Source of the DNA: Symsagittifera roscoffensis
Lineage: Eukaryota > Xenacoelomorpha > Acoela > Convolutidae
DNA length: 64,000 bases
Assembly: GCF_963678635.1 (NCBI RefSeq)
Contig: NC_087066.1
Span: forward strand, 47,279,129 to 47,343,128
Direction: 5' to 3'
Made by a program: the position numbers and the translations under genes. Of this stretch, positions 1-12,279 are shown piece by piece. Every line of letters begins with the position of its first letter. The stretch's first letter is position 1. Under the pieces are notes generated by a model. It had not been told where the DNA came from, made no database searches, and saw nothing but the letters and a program-made list of their open reading frames with translations.

Positions 1-914
1 GAACTAAAGGGTTTTGAATATGGTTGCCCTTGTTTCACAAAACAGCTTTCAATGTCTTCTATCGTGATTTGAAGCTTCTGTCCTCCTTCGTGTAGCCCTC
101 TTATACAATTGATGCTGTTGTCTTCTTTGAAATTGAAGTAGATAATGCCCTCTGGTGTCCAAGCTGATTAAACTCGTGAGTCTTGTTTCATTAGATTAAA
201 AACATCAAAAAATTTATGAATTTTCTGGATTGCGATTGGTTTAGGTTTTTTACGGAGAAATTTTACTTTGGCTATTTGTCTAGAGAACCTCACTATCATC
301 GGTCGTGAGTTTGTATTTCGGCCAGGTAATCTATGGGCAATAGAGATATCTGTCTTCTCAATTTCAGCTCCAGCTTCTCTGGCTACATTCAAAACTTTGA
401 CAAGGCTTTGGCCGTAATCGTCGAAGTTTTTACGTCCTTTTTCTCTTTCGCAGCGTTCTTCTGGGATTCCAATAATCCGTAAAACATCTCGCCGATTGTA
501 CCCTTCTAGAAGTTTGGCTTCTGATACCGCTTTTAAGTTGCATTTTCTGGCTTCTTGCTCTATTGTTTGTTTTGTCTCCTTCAAAACTGATTCCTTGACT
601 TCGTTCAGGCCCTAATTTATCAAGGATTTGAAAATAATACTTCATGTTATTTCCAATTTCGCAACGATGTTTGGGATTTGCCTCTCGAGAAATTTTCCAT
701 TTTTGGGCTCCATGACCTCATTGATATTGAAGTTTGATTCAGATATTGCTGCCAAATCAGGACTCAGTGCGGCACAACTTCGTTTGAGGATGATTTTGGA
801 ATAGATGTTTGGTCTTGATACCTGAGTTTGTAATATAGTTGCTATCATCTTGAACATTGCATTCCTCTCGTAGATCAGTGATATCAGCAGTTTTGGTTTG
901 TGGGTTATCCATTT
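1..914 (-). pseudogene. LINE ORF1 relic (nucleic-acid-binding protein of a non-LTR retrotransposon), cut by the window edge
   Basis: A plausible ATG lies at 914 on the minus strand and opens a polar N-terminus. After a frame change near 780-800 one frame runs to the window edge, interrupted only by stop codons at 642-644, 612-614 and 168-170. The middle (about 584-171) has the look of an RRM-like LINE ORF1 domain: it contains NRRDVLRIIGIPE, then a stretch with DISIAHRLPGR and RPMIVRFSRQIAKVKFLRKK. After the last stop the same frame continues with WTPEGIIYFNF, typical of the C-terminal domain of such ORF1 proteins. The region before the RRM is helical and charged, as expected of a coiled coil. 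ORF1 proteins coat LINE RNA; this copy cannot be translated whole. The rest of the element, ORF2 included, would lie left of the window. Confidence 0.75.
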
Positions 915-1070
915 TACTTCTCTTAAACTATTTAATAAGTTTATCACAGTATAATATTACAATTTAGTCTACAAATTTTCATTTGCCTTCAATTTTTGAA
1001 TCCAAACAAATCTTGCAATTACTGATGATTCAGTTATAACAACTAAAATTTTGCCCCTATGCAATCTATT

Positions 1071-1254
1071 CGGATCAAGTTAACTCACCCCGGATAGACA
1101 AAATAAAATTCTCTATCCCCAAAATTTAGTTTAATTTATTTTGCTAAGTGCTTTGCGTAAAATGCTAAATTCCGATTGGTTGAAAATTCCAACTCAGATT
1201 CAAGTTAACATCCTTCCCCCTAAGCTGAATTTGAGAGTAGGATGTTAACTTGGT
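1071..1254. repeat. Short repeat ends of the GTTAAC/C-tract family
   Basis: The stretch 1071-1100 has ATCAAGTTAAC followed by CACCCCGG. A perfect 14-bp inverted repeat, CAAGTTAACATCCT at 1201-1214 and AGGATGTTAACTTG at 1239-1252, encloses a C-run. The same motifs form terminal repeats of elements at 25.7-28.5 kb and recur near 7.52 and 52.7 kb. Confidence 0.55.
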
Positions 1255-4200
1255 ACAGCTTTTTTGTTTTAAAAAATATACTACCCGTAGAAAATGAACA
1301 GTTGCTTTTTTTTTGTTCCAATCCCCTCCCCAAAAAAGTACGAAAAAACTTGAGCGCAAGTGATGCTGATGTTGGAACACCCTGTTCAAATCCTGTAACC
1401 TTTAAAAAAGATGCCCTACATTCTTTAATGCTCTCTTTGTACTAATTGTACGCAAATGGCATTTCAATCAGTGCAAAAAAACTAGCAGGAAGATTGCAAA
1501 TTTAGCTGTAATTGAACTTTTTATGCATTGCTTCAAGTACGCAGTTAAGAGCTGAACGCTTTTGCACCTTTTCAATTATTCAGTACACTGAAAGCTGCAG
1601 AAGATTTGCATAGTGCGGGCGGATAACTTATCTTTTACATCCTACCAATTCCATAAGCTACTTATCTCAGCCCACGAATATTTGACAATCCAATTTTGTA
1701 GATTTATCATAACGCGTCGAATTAACATTTTCAAACAAAACCCAAAAAGCGGATTCATTTTAAAAGTGAAAATTTTATCCATTATTTCCAAGTTTTGTAC
1801 CGCAAAATTTGATTAACAATAGTTAAAATTAGAATCAAAATTCAAATGTTAGACGCTTGCTGCAAGCACACTTTGACGAAGACGTTGAACGTGCTATTTT
1901 TCATCATTCAAAATGTCACATTTGACATAAATTTCTAAGCAAAAAAAAAGGTAGCAAAAATAGTGTAATTGAAGTCACATTTTACTCATATGAAGCAGAC
2001 GTCAGCACATTTTAGTAATTCGTGTCATATGTCACCGCTTTACCATTTTTCCTAAATTTGTGGATTTCAATTGGAAAAGCTTCCTTTCGTTACCGTATTT
2101 GGTTCAATTTATCTTATACTGATTAGTTTTTTTAGCTTTGTTATGAATATATTAACCAGAAACTTCAACATTATCAGCAAAAAGTTCAATTTCACTCAAG
2201 TATCAGCAATTTAGTTTAAGATAGCATTTTCAGAATTTGTAATCTATTCACTAAAGAAAATATAACAAAAAAAAAACAAAAAAAAACTGCCATATTTGAC
2301 GATTTTTTACTTCGCTTAACTAGTAGTTTTTCCCGTTTCCTTCTTTTCTGGACATAATTAACTATCTACAATTTATTCCTTCTAAGCAGCGGTTTTGACA
2401 GGTAAGGTGAATGAATATCAAATCGTGATGAAGTTTCACTAAGTCCTAAATCACATCGCTCCTCAAGATCCACTTGAAAAGCTGTCAACCAAAATTTAAT
2501 GCCAAAACCGATGCAAAAAAGTTTAAAAGCTACCGCTCAATTTGTACATTATAAGAGGTTGAACCGTTGGAAATTGGAATTAGACAACGATCAGGTTTTT
2601 TCAGGATTTGAAATTGAATAGTAGTCTTTCAAGTGGCATTTGGGGTTGAGATCGCTTACATCAAGTATTGAATCCCCTGATTGGCAATGGTACTGTATGC
2701 AGGGACACACTATCGATTGGCTTCCAAGCCTACGGTCAATGAACATCATTATTGAAGTTCCTTCAAAAATAACCCAGCTGAAAAAAATCTATATTCGAAA
2801 TGATGGCCATAAACTGCCTCAAAAAGCATAGACATAACAGTTAAATTGGTCTGAAAAGCTGAAAAAAACAACGGCAAATGGAACATTATTATCCTGGCTC
2901 AGATCGTTATTAACTCTTCAGTAGGTCGTTTTGCGTTTTGTGCTAGTTATAATTATTGAATCGCTATAATTTTGTCGAAAATAAAAAGGCCGAATCATTG
3001 ATAGCGTATTTCGATGTTTCAGCATATATGAATCAGTTCAAAATAAATGTTTTTGAATTGATATGGTGCTTTTTTGTATTTACTGAAAACTTAGGAATCA
3101 TGAGAGCTAATATTTCTTGGCTCATTGAAAAATTTTTATTGATGTCACAGCAACGGGATTTGTAAATATCCGTTTTCAACTTTTTATCACGAGTCTGCCC
3201 TTGTAACTTAAACTCTTCAAACAACAGTCCTGAACATGAGCTGTTCTCAAGCCGAAAGGACCAAATGTGAAAAAAATTTCAAACAATCAGAAACTGTATA
3301 CATTGGGAGCGTAGCGACTTGCATGTGGTCTGCTCAGCATGTACAAAAAGACTTTAATTTGCAGTTATAAGAAAACAAGTAGGCCAGTCCCCGTTAGTTT
3401 TTCTGTCGTTCTAACTACATAAAAATTATAATTTACATCCGAAACTAAAACAACAAACTTACATTTCACATTTCGATATCAACTTTCTTCAACCTATAGT
3501 TTTGGAAATGTTTCATAAATTGAGATTTTGCGGCGTACAAATAGCAAAAAATTGGAATTCCTGACTTTGTCTGAATATGTATCCTCACACAGAATTCGGA
3601 GGGTTAAATCCTATCACAAAATTGTTAATTTTCCACTGTAAGTTTGATGGCGTAATTTTAAGCTCTTCGCTCTGCAAGAGGTTTCATATGATATCATTTT
3701 CTCATCATATAACAAAGTAGTTTAAGCGTAATTCTTGATTAAATCAAAAAAATCAAAGTGACCCATTTTTTGAAAAAAAATTTGGTTGGTGATGAAAAAA
3801 TTACAGTATACTAATTCTGGCTTAATTCTTTGTTCTCTTCACTTTTTGTCTAGTCTCAACCAAATTGAGACAAACGCGTCCGTTTTTTCCGAATAATTTA
3901 AATCAACACTTTATTAAGCCGTTGATAGTGAGTTTTTTGAGAGTCTCCTGCTCTCTTTCTAATCTGATTGGCTAATTGTTCTCTTTGCGCATTTGGTTCT
4001 TCGCGTGTAAGGGATTATTGCTGCACATTTAATACATAACTGATCATTATGTTCAAATGACCTGACCTCGCTAACACTATAAGTTTGTGGTATCTAAAGC
4101 GTTATTCTGATATTGTTCCGACATTCAATGAAAGTGACGAAACATGTGTCCTGTCGGGCTGATTATTTTTCTCCAGACCAATTTTGATGTTTTAACTTGC

Positions 4201-6213
4201 CATTTTTGAACGGAATATTTTATACTATCTGAAAGCCAGTGAGTGCAGTCCTGAGCTCAAAGTTAAAGCACTTTTTTACCTGCTGTTTTTTTGAAAAATT
4301 GTGGGTGTTTGAAAACTGCTAATTTGGCCAATTTGAGAGAATTAACGCGCAAAAACTTTCGAGTATTAAGGCGTAAGCGGGAATTAATCGACCCATTACT
4401 TGTTCCAAATTGAATTGAGGCAGGATATTCAGTGTATAATACATTACTAGACGCTAATAACATCACTATGTACTTGGTACTGCATGTGGGGTAGGTTTTC
4501 AATAAAATCCTAAGCTTTTTTGTTTTTGAATTTTACCTTTTTTTCAAGTAATGTTTTTCAAAAACTGTTTTAAAGACGTTGAGGGGCAAACGGAAGATTC
4601 AAGGTTTCGCTTAATACGAGGAGTATTTTTCCCTTGCAGCTGGCTCGATAATTTTTTTGTTCCCCAGGATTTTGTTTGACTCAAACTTATCACTATAGCA
4701 ACTAAAAATAGAGGCCGTCACAATCTTGGGTTGTTTTGTGAATGATTATTTGTGTGAGAAAAAAAAATTTGTTTGTTTGTTAACAAAAAAGGGACTTCGC
4801 TTTAATTCCTAATTTTAGAATTTAAAATTTCAACAAGCCATTAGAAAAAATATATCTGACATTTCAAAATTCCATTAATTAAGTTCTGGGTAAAAATTTC
4901 TTTTGTTGTCGAAAAACTTCCTTATTTTCTTTTTTGTAGAGCTGAAAAAAGATAAGAAAGAAGCAAAAATTTTTTAAAATTTTTTTTCAACTGAATTGTT
5001 TTCAATCGGTTTGATCTCCCGCAGAAGCTCAGCGCTGTAAATGAGCAAAACAAAAAACAAAAAAGCCACAGCCAGGAAAGAAACGTAATTTAACATTGCC
5101 ATTTTAGCACATAATAATCATAATAAATTAGCGCTGAATTAGCACTGGAACAAACTTATTTTAATCGTTGATTGAAGAGTAATCAAAATGTTGCAAAAAA
5201 CTGAATGTGGCAGATTTCGACCCGCACACATTTCGTCCTCCAACATTCCGCCCCTATTTTATTGCAAAATAGCCAATCTCCGCTTGCAAAAATTACAATT
5301 TTGAGTGGCAAAAGGTGTGGAGCAAAAAATGACACAAAAAATCACTAGGAAAAATGTGTGAATACCAAAAGTTAGTTTCATTTCATTCCCTGGTTTGGAT
5401 CCCACGACCAACTGTAAGAAACACTGCCAGCTTTGCGCCACCAATCATAAGCTTACTTAATTATACGTGTCATTCGATTGTTGTTAGTGTGATTATATGT
5501 AACAATTTTGAGGAGTTTGAAGGAAATTTCATCACTGACTTTCAACATAACAGTTGATGAGGAACATTTGCGATATCGCAGATTCATCTTTGCAATATCC
5601 ATGACTTGTACAAGATCAAAAAGCGATCAAAAAGCAGCTTTCATAGGTAGGCGAAAGATTCGGCGATGATTAAAGGTGATCAAAGGTGGGATTTCAAGTT
5701 TACCCGATCGAACATTTTCAACCATGCTTACATCAACCCCCCAATATTTGACATCCGCCCCTACTTTCACTCCCCCCACACCTCCTCCCACACTCCCTAA
5801 GTCAAATACACCATTCCCCATGTTTACCCCCGCCTCCTAGCTTACCAGCCCTCTAATTAATCCCCTCCCCCACAACACGAATTTTCTATTTCATAATTCA
5901 TTATAATTGATTATAATCAATTAAAAAGGATTTTATTGATTTGACAAGCAAAAAATTACATTCCATGAAAACTGACAATGAAAACCTAATATAATTGAAC
6001 TTTATATAGGAAGTTCCAGTGCGGGTGGATCTTTTTAATAGTTTCCCTTAGAAAAATCTTAGCTTAAGTATTTTTAAGAGTAATAAACGTAGTGAAGACT
6101 AATATAAGTATTGATGATTTTTTTGTTTTTTTTTCAGGAAAAAGTCTTGGAGTGTTCTAATAACTGCAGATGTGCATTCATACATATTGATGCATTTATG
6201 AATGCACTGCGGA
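1255..6213. other. Intergenic AT-rich DNA without a recognisable gene
   Basis: Open frames here are short and lack domain motifs; none has plausible splice context. A fragment at 4262-4500 belongs to the GTTCCGACTTTCG dispersed family (it shares the AACGCG...GGCGTAAGCGG...TGTTCCAAATTG stretch with 16.2-16.4 kb). The C-rich stretch 5740-5880 is low complexity. A segment near 6080-6180 resembles one at 42.74-42.84 kb. Confidence 0.6.
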
Positions 6214-6592
6214 CCGGTTTTTTAGCAGACCGATTTTTTGCATAAAAAAAGAATTTTAGGCCCTTTAGCAGACTTTGAGTGACAGCTTTGTGAAGGCAGC
6301 AAAAATTGATGCTTAATTGACTGAGTGAAGTAAAATGACGCGAAATCTGAGGTTGAAGTTCCCTAATTCAGACCATTATATCACGGTTTGTCAACAAAGT
6401 TCTAAGCACAGCAATCTAGTTTAACAGCAAACACTGATTCACGCGCAGTATTCCTCTCGTTCCGGATGTAAGCGCAGCGGAGCGAGCGTATTTTACTTGC
6501 CAATGCCGCGTTTGAAGTTAACGTTCTGACTGTTTAATTGTTTTGAGTCTACTAAAAACCGGTCTGCTAAAAAACTGGTCTGCTAAAAAACC
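6214..6592. mobile_element. MITE-like element with terminal inverted repeats
   Basis: The left end (6214-6239) reads CCGGTTTTTTAGCAGACCG and the right end (6554-6592) carries two copies of its reverse complement in tandem (CCGGTCTGCT... and CTGGTCTGCT...). The roughly 380-bp interior has no coding capacity. This fits a non-autonomous DNA transposon. I do not see a convincing target-site duplication. Confidence 0.6.
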
Positions 6593-6604
6593 TAGCTCCG
6601 AATA

Positions 6605-7051
6605 CACTTAGGTAGGGGAGGGTTCTCATGCTGGAGGGACTGAATGCTGGAAAAATTTCAACCAATCAAAATCACTAAGCGTTTCTATTGGCTAAATGCC
6701 TTTCTCACAAAATCGAAGTCAATATTAACGGAAAATATTAATATAATAAATATAATGATGCAAATGTAATCAGTGCAGATATAATAAATTTAGTTTTTTG
6801 TTTTTCCATTTTTCGTGAATCGGTATCCTTGAAAAAATAAATATGTTCCTATCCACCTTCGATCCGGCATTATCTTCATTCATCTGCTTTTATCTAATCG
6901 GTCAATATTAACACTACTGGCCTGAATTTGTCTGCTTACTTTGAGAATTTTGCGTAATTTTTGAATACTCAGTTCTGATTGGCTGAAAAAAAGCCAAAAC
7001 AAACTTCAAGCCATCGGTCCCTCCAGCATGAGGGACTTTACCACTTAGGTA
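6605..7051. mobile_element. MITE-like element with TIRs and a 10-bp target-site duplication
   Basis: Exact direct repeats CACTTAGGTA lie at 6605-6614 and 7042-7051. Directly inside them are inverted ends containing CTCATGCTGGAGGGAC: plus orientation near 6625-6640, complementary GTCCCTCCAGCATGAG near 7017-7032. The element is about 427 bp and non-coding. A 9-11-bp duplication is the usual size for Mutator-like elements, so a MULE-mobilised MITE is the most likely identity. Confidence 0.7.
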
Positions 7052-8440
7052 TATATGCAATTTTTGAGTTCAATCGAAATTCATCTGCTGAAATTGACGT
7101 AAATAGCACTCTCCAAATGCGAACTTGGAAATGGCGCGAAAAAACGTGAACGATTTCTAGTTTCAAGATTGGAATTTTATTTTTAGATTTCCTTAAAAAC
7201 TTTACGTGTTAATCCAGTTTTCTCAAGTTGGGTTAACATTATCAAAAAAGCGGTAATCATAAATCGTTAGAGAAATTCAAAGAGCTTAAAGGGCATCTGG
7301 TTTTTCTTTGAAACTCGAAAATTCAGATTTTCCAACAAAGGGTTTTTTATGTTTCCTTGCGTTCATTACTCTTTTCCAATCTTTGATTGGCTATGTTATA
7401 AAAATAGTCCCCCTTACGGTGCCTTGTAACGAATTTACTTTCCTAATAACCGATTGTACGGTTATGCGTATACAAATTTTGTTCTTTGCAATGACTTTGC
7501 CCCCTTTTTGTAAAAGGGGGTAAATAGTTGACAAGATCCAATGACACAAATGAGTATATATTTTCCTTTCACTTGTTTCTAACTAAAATTTGTTTGTCCC
7601 GCCATTCGAGATTGAAATTTTCAGATGATAAATAGCCAATTCAATTATGAGGGGCACTGATATTTCCCAAATAGAGCACTTATTGTTCTCAAGTCTCTAC
7701 GGAAACAAAGTCAATTAGCACGATTTGCACTAAGCACGATATTCATAGTTTTCGTCTTCCTGCCCTTTAAAGTCGAGCCCAAGTTAAACAAGACATCAAA
7801 GCTATCGCCAACTGATTTTTTTAAAATCAGTTTCACCCGCGAAATTTTACTGTGAAATGACTTAATGTTCACTTACAAAGATTAAATTGTAATCATTGCC
7901 CCCAAACAGTCAAACGACAGCGTTTTTCCATGTGTACGAGTAAAAATATCAACCCTTAAGATCAACGTTTTTGAAACTAATGAGAACGTCGCGAAAAACT
8001 AATAAGAAAATCTGATTTTGCTTTTGCAGAAGTTTGTATAAGTTTTTGTGGAACGTGTAGAAAAGTTTGTTTTGCGGAGTTTTTCAGAAGATAATGGGCC
8101 CTCACTTTTGGTAAAAATAAGATTTAAAAAAATGCGTTTCTTCAGCTTGCGCATCCATTTTCAAAGTTAGAGTTAATTGGCGCCAAAAGACTCAGGTCAT
8201 TTGTTCTAAAGAGATATCGTAGAAAAAGTAGAAAAACTGGCACCCAGGACTAAACAGCAATCACAAAACCACCCCCCCCCCCGACCTCCTCCGTAACACT
8301 TATTTTTTCAATATTTATTTAATTCTTCTGAAATTTCTATCATGTTTTACAATGTTTTCCTCGAAAGCATGTCTTATCTCAAAAAAGGCCTTTCTTTTAA
8401 AGCAAAAAGTACTTGAGTAAGTACAGCGAGCAATCGGTGT
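7052..8440. other. Intergenic DNA, no gene seen
   Basis: It contains a perfect C5/G5 hairpin (CCCCCTTTTTGTAAAAGGGGG region, 7500-7520) followed by TAGTTGACAAGATCC at 7527-7541, the reverse complement of the terminal motif of the GTTAAC/C-tract family. A C-run of about 12 lies at 8270-8281. No protein motifs. Confidence 0.55.
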
Positions 8441-8731
8441 ATGCAAGACTCGTCATTCTTTCTTGATTATCCAGCAACCGGCGCATATTTTTACGACTAC
8501 TATCATAAAAGCCAGACATCATTCCGTCTTCATCAAATTCATTTTGATATTTCTCCAAAAACGCATTATATTGAAACCACTGAACCGCTGATCAAAAAAC
8601 CAGTCGATTTCTCTTACAGTATAATCGGGAAAAATGATGCGATCACAGGGATTTATCTCCACGAAACTGAGCAAAACTGGTTTTTCAGATATCTCAATGA
8701 CAGGCAACGAAGCATTTCAGCTGAAAAATAG
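8441..8731 (+). CDS. Unclassified 96-codon open frame
   Basis: An ATG-initiated frame of 96 codons, higher in G+C than its surroundings and with a balanced composition rich in aromatic residues (YFYDYYHK near the start, NWFFRYLNDRQR near the end). I recognise no domain, signal peptide or membrane segment. A long antisense frame overlaps it (8519-8707), so the openness may be compositional. It could be a fragment of a transposon protein or an orphan exon. No supporting neighbour exists, so a real gene is uncertain. Confidence 0.25.
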   Translation: MQDSSFFLDYPATGAYFYDYYHKSQTSFRLHQIHFDISPKTHYIETTEPLIKKPVDFSYSIIGKNDAITGIYLHETEQNWFFRYLNDRQRSISAEK

Positions 8732-10357
8732 CCGCCACTTCATCCTTGAAGAATTGAAAAAAAAAAATTGAGATATAAATAAATTTTCACTGTGAGCTCC
8801 TTTTGTTTTCTAGTTTATTGTTCTTCGTCAGCCGTTAAAAAAAAAATTTTTTTTTCTCAGATGGTCAATTTTGTTCAAAATGATAGCTAGTTAAAATCAA
8901 TTTTTCAACGTATTTTTATCTAAACTGAAAAATGTGCAATAAGTACCAATAAAAATGCTTAACTAGAGGTTCAACCGTTGCAATAATCCCCAAAGGCCAT
9001 AGCTTGAGATAAATGTCCTCTAAAACAATCTGTTATGTCCGGGGAGAACTTACACTAAACTATTGTTCTATTTGGAAAATCATTGCATTTGAGCAAAATG
9101 GCATTGTATTTGAGCAAAAAACCGTTCCGTCACATCCCTCTTTTTTTGCTAAATTCCTACCAAAGTAATACGCTTCACAAATCGCCATTTCCATTGATTG
9201 CTTAAACATTTTGGCGTCAACCTTCACTAAGTTTTACTTTGCAAATGGCTATTATTTCACACATGGTTGAACTTTAATTTACTGACATATTCAAAATAAA
9301 ATTGAGACAGTTGCTGAAAAAAGCGCACAATTTAAAAAAGTAACACAAATTCGCATTATTTTCATTTTCTCGCATTTGATTAAAGTTGGCTTCTGAATAT
9401 TTAATCCCGCGAGATTTGACGCTTAAAAGGTGAGTTATAATTATTATTCAGTGAGACTGATTTAACACATACCTCTATTTGTTAGGCATGATTTAGTACA
9501 AACACAAAAACTTTCTTAAAAAATCTAAAATTTTGCGCATTTGATAAATCAATGAAGAAAAATTCAAAGATACGCTCAAATTTTTCTCGCAGTGATTGAA
9601 GAAGTGCGTATTTCAAATTTTCCTAAAATTTCGGGCATTGAAATGTGTCAACTTTTCAGTTTACTTTTTATTTCGGCTTAAAACAAAAAAGTACTGGATT
9701 TTTCAATCAATTTGTTCATCTTCGGTTTCCTCATTAGCATTTTTTCGCATTGATTCCACTCGACAAATGCTTCATCCCTGTAACTAAAAAAGAATTCTCA
9801 CTGTCATGGCTAGTTATCACTCATTTATCGCAATATAAACCTTCATAATAACTCTCTCGTTTCACGCCGATATCCAACCATCCCCACCGAACCGTCAAAA
9901 AAATTCAGTTTTCCGATAACAGGCAGTGGGGATAGAGTTTTATGACGCTTTAATTTTTGAAGTGTAACTCCTGACTTGTTCTCAGGTTTCTTTGCTTTTT
10001 TCATCATTTGGCATTTCTGTTGCGTTTCGCAAGTTGGCATCTTCAGATAGCATTTAACAAAAACTAATTTCAGTTGAAATTATTTATTTGTACAACTTCA
10101 AAACTGCGGTCCCAAGAACTTTGATATGGGAAAATAAATCATCAAAACTGTCGTATCAATTACTCATACTGGTATTTTGAGATAACTGGACCTTCCATGT
10201 AGCCTACAAAACTCTCTTTGAGAGTCGGAACTGAAAAATGCAATAAAATTTTTGACAAAATTAACAGATTTTTGATTCAAAATTTTTGAAGAAATTAAAG
10301 AATTCTTGAATAGCTTTTAGTCCAGTGGAGTTTCGACAATTGAAATAATAGTTTGAC
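8732..10357. other. Intergenic AT-rich DNA, no gene seen
   Basis: Only short, motif-free frames occur. No recognisable RNA gene or repeat array. Confidence 0.55.
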
Positions 10358-10650
10358 TCAGTAGCGGGTTTAGGGGGGGGGGGGGGAGGGGGCGGGTGGG
10401 ACCTCCTTCTGACCCCTTTGTACTATTTTCAGATATCCATTTTTGGCGGACTGACCTTAGAATATTTCTAAAGGCGCCTTTGACGCCAATTTATACTAAT
10501 TTTGAAGAGGAGCGCGCGCCAAAACAACGCAATTTTTTGGTCGAAATTTTTCAAAAAGTGCCTAAAAACGCTATTTCTGGCATGTTTTTCAAAAGCACCG
10601 ATACTTTCTCAGAACTCGAGTCTCCTAAAGTTTTGATAACGGGCTGACTC
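10358..10650 (+). repeat. Dispersed repeat, GGCGCC/G-rich-end family, copy 1 (truncated)
   Basis: It starts near CAGTAGCGGGTTTAGGG followed by a long G-run, then carries the family landmarks TATCCATTTTTGGCGG, AAGGCGCCTTTGACGCC, GCGCGCCAAAACAACGC and AAGTGCCTAAAAACGC. It is truncated where the oppositely oriented copy 2 begins, giving an inverted pair. Confidence 0.65.
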
Positions 10651-11060
10651 AGGGGCGGATCTAGGATTTTCTCAAGGGGGTGGATTTCCAAAAAACTTTC
10701 GAGATTATTGACGTCTTTTTTTAGGTCAACCAAATTGATTTTCCGAGCTCTGCTAAAGCACTAAAAAGACGCTGTTTTGGCCAAATTTTCAAATTTTTCA
10801 AATTTCCAAACTTGAAAAAATTGGTCAAAAAAGCCGTTTTTGGGCACTTTTTGGAAAAATTTAACCAAAAAAATGTGCTTATTTGGCGCGCGCGCTTCCC
10901 TTCAAAGTTAGTATATATTGGCGCCGAAGGCGCCTTTAGAAACATTTTATGGTCGGTTGCCCACAAATGAATTTCTTAAAAAGTTCCAATAGGGGGGACC
11001 CTTTGGGTCGGCAGGGGGTCAAAAAACCCTTTGACTCCCCCCTAAATCCGCCCTGGGCTG
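10651..11060 (-). repeat. Dispersed repeat, GGCGCC/G-rich-end family, copy 2 (near complete)
   Basis: Read on the minus strand it starts CAGGGCGGATTTAGGGGG at about 11057 and ends near 10652 with CCTAGATCCGCCCCTGA, so its two ends are themselves inverted repeats of each other. It shares internal landmarks with copy 1, including GACCCAAAGGGTCC, GGCGCCTTCGGCGCC and AAAAAGTGCCCAAAAACGGC. Non-coding; the roughly 400-bp unit is probably a non-autonomous DNA transposon. Confidence 0.7.
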
Positions 11061-11747
11061 ACTAATCGCTGTTTATTTGTTTTTTTGTATTACTTAAATT
11101 TAAATTTAAACTCTGAGCTTGATCTAAGCTTGATGATGTTGAACTAATCCAGCTTTTAAATGCTCAATTTTTCCCAATATGTTTTAAACGCTACATAAAT
11201 TAAAACATCGTAGCAAAAATTAGGTTTATGAGAGGTTTTTAGTCAATAAAAATAAATAAAACAAGCGTCACCTTAGCAAAAAAAAATATCTTAATATGAG
11301 AACAATGTTTGTTATTTTTTTCTTTATTTTTCGAAAAAGGTCACAAAGTAACCGAGGTGTTCACTTTTAGCATTTTTTACATTGAGTAAATCTTGAAAAC
11401 TGTAATTTTAAAAAAATATTTTGACAGCAAAATTATGCACAGGTGTGCTTATAGCAGAAATTTGATAGCCACCTTAGTAATAAACAGTTTTGGCTATATT
11501 CTCGGGCAGATAATTAGATGAAAAAAATTGCTTCTTTACTAAAGGTACCAAAAAAAAAATTAACTATAATTATGAATAGCTTAAAGAAGACTTGAAAGAA
11601 TCATTGAACCACCATATTGGCAGACTTTTTCTTGATGACTTCAGAAAAGTCCCAAATTGGCCAAATTTCAAAATTTTAAACTTCAATAAATTGCGAAAAA
11701 ATCTGAAACATTTTTGAGTTCTCAGCTCATGACATCAATATTTGTCA
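11061..11747. other. Intergenic AT-rich DNA, no gene seen
   Basis: Homopolymer-rich sequence without coding signals between two copies of the G-rich-end repeat. Confidence 0.5.
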
Positions 11748-12172
11748 GAGGCAGTAGCGAGTCGAGGTGGGGTGGGGTTGGGGTGCGACTGTCCCCCCCC
11801 CCCCCCCCTCAATTCTGGTTGCAAAATTTTCCAAAGGTTTCCTTCGTTATAACTTTATGACATCCATTTTTTGCTGAAAAACCTCAAAATTTTCCTAAAA
11901 GCGCCTTTGGCGCTAATATGACTAATTTGAGGGGGGAGCGCTTGCCAAAAAAGCGCAACTTTTTGGTCAAAATTTTCCAAAATATGCCTAAAAACGCCTT
12001 TTTTGGCCTGTTTTTTGAAAAACTTGCCTGTGGCGCAGAAAATTTTTCACAAAATAAGATCCGTATGCTATTTTGGGAGAGCTCGGAAAATCAAATTAGT
12101 TAACCTACATAAAAGTCGGCAAAATTTTAGCCCCCACCCCCTCTAGAAAGTTTTCTGCGCACGCCACTAGTC
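11748..12172 (+). repeat. Dispersed repeat, GGCGCC/G-rich-end family, copy 3
   Basis: It runs from CAGTAGCGAGTCGAGG through a C-run near 11795-11810 and AAAAGCGCCTTTGGCGC to the end GCGCACGCCACTAG. The middle segment with AAAAACGCCTTTTTTGGCCTG and GAGAGCTCGGAAAATCAA matches copies 2 and 7. The 61-codon open frame inside it is repeat sequence. Confidence 0.65.
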
Positions 12173-12279
12173 AGAAGATATAAAAACACTCATTGGCTTA
12201 AAAATGAATAACTATAAAGTCAAGCTAGTCCAAAAAAAAACACCCCAAGTATGAATAAAAAGCCTTTTCATTCAAAAGA

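Noticed and set aside
5627-5821. 64-codon Gly/Val-rich minus-strand frame
   Set aside because: Derived from a C-rich low-complexity stretch with no gene context.
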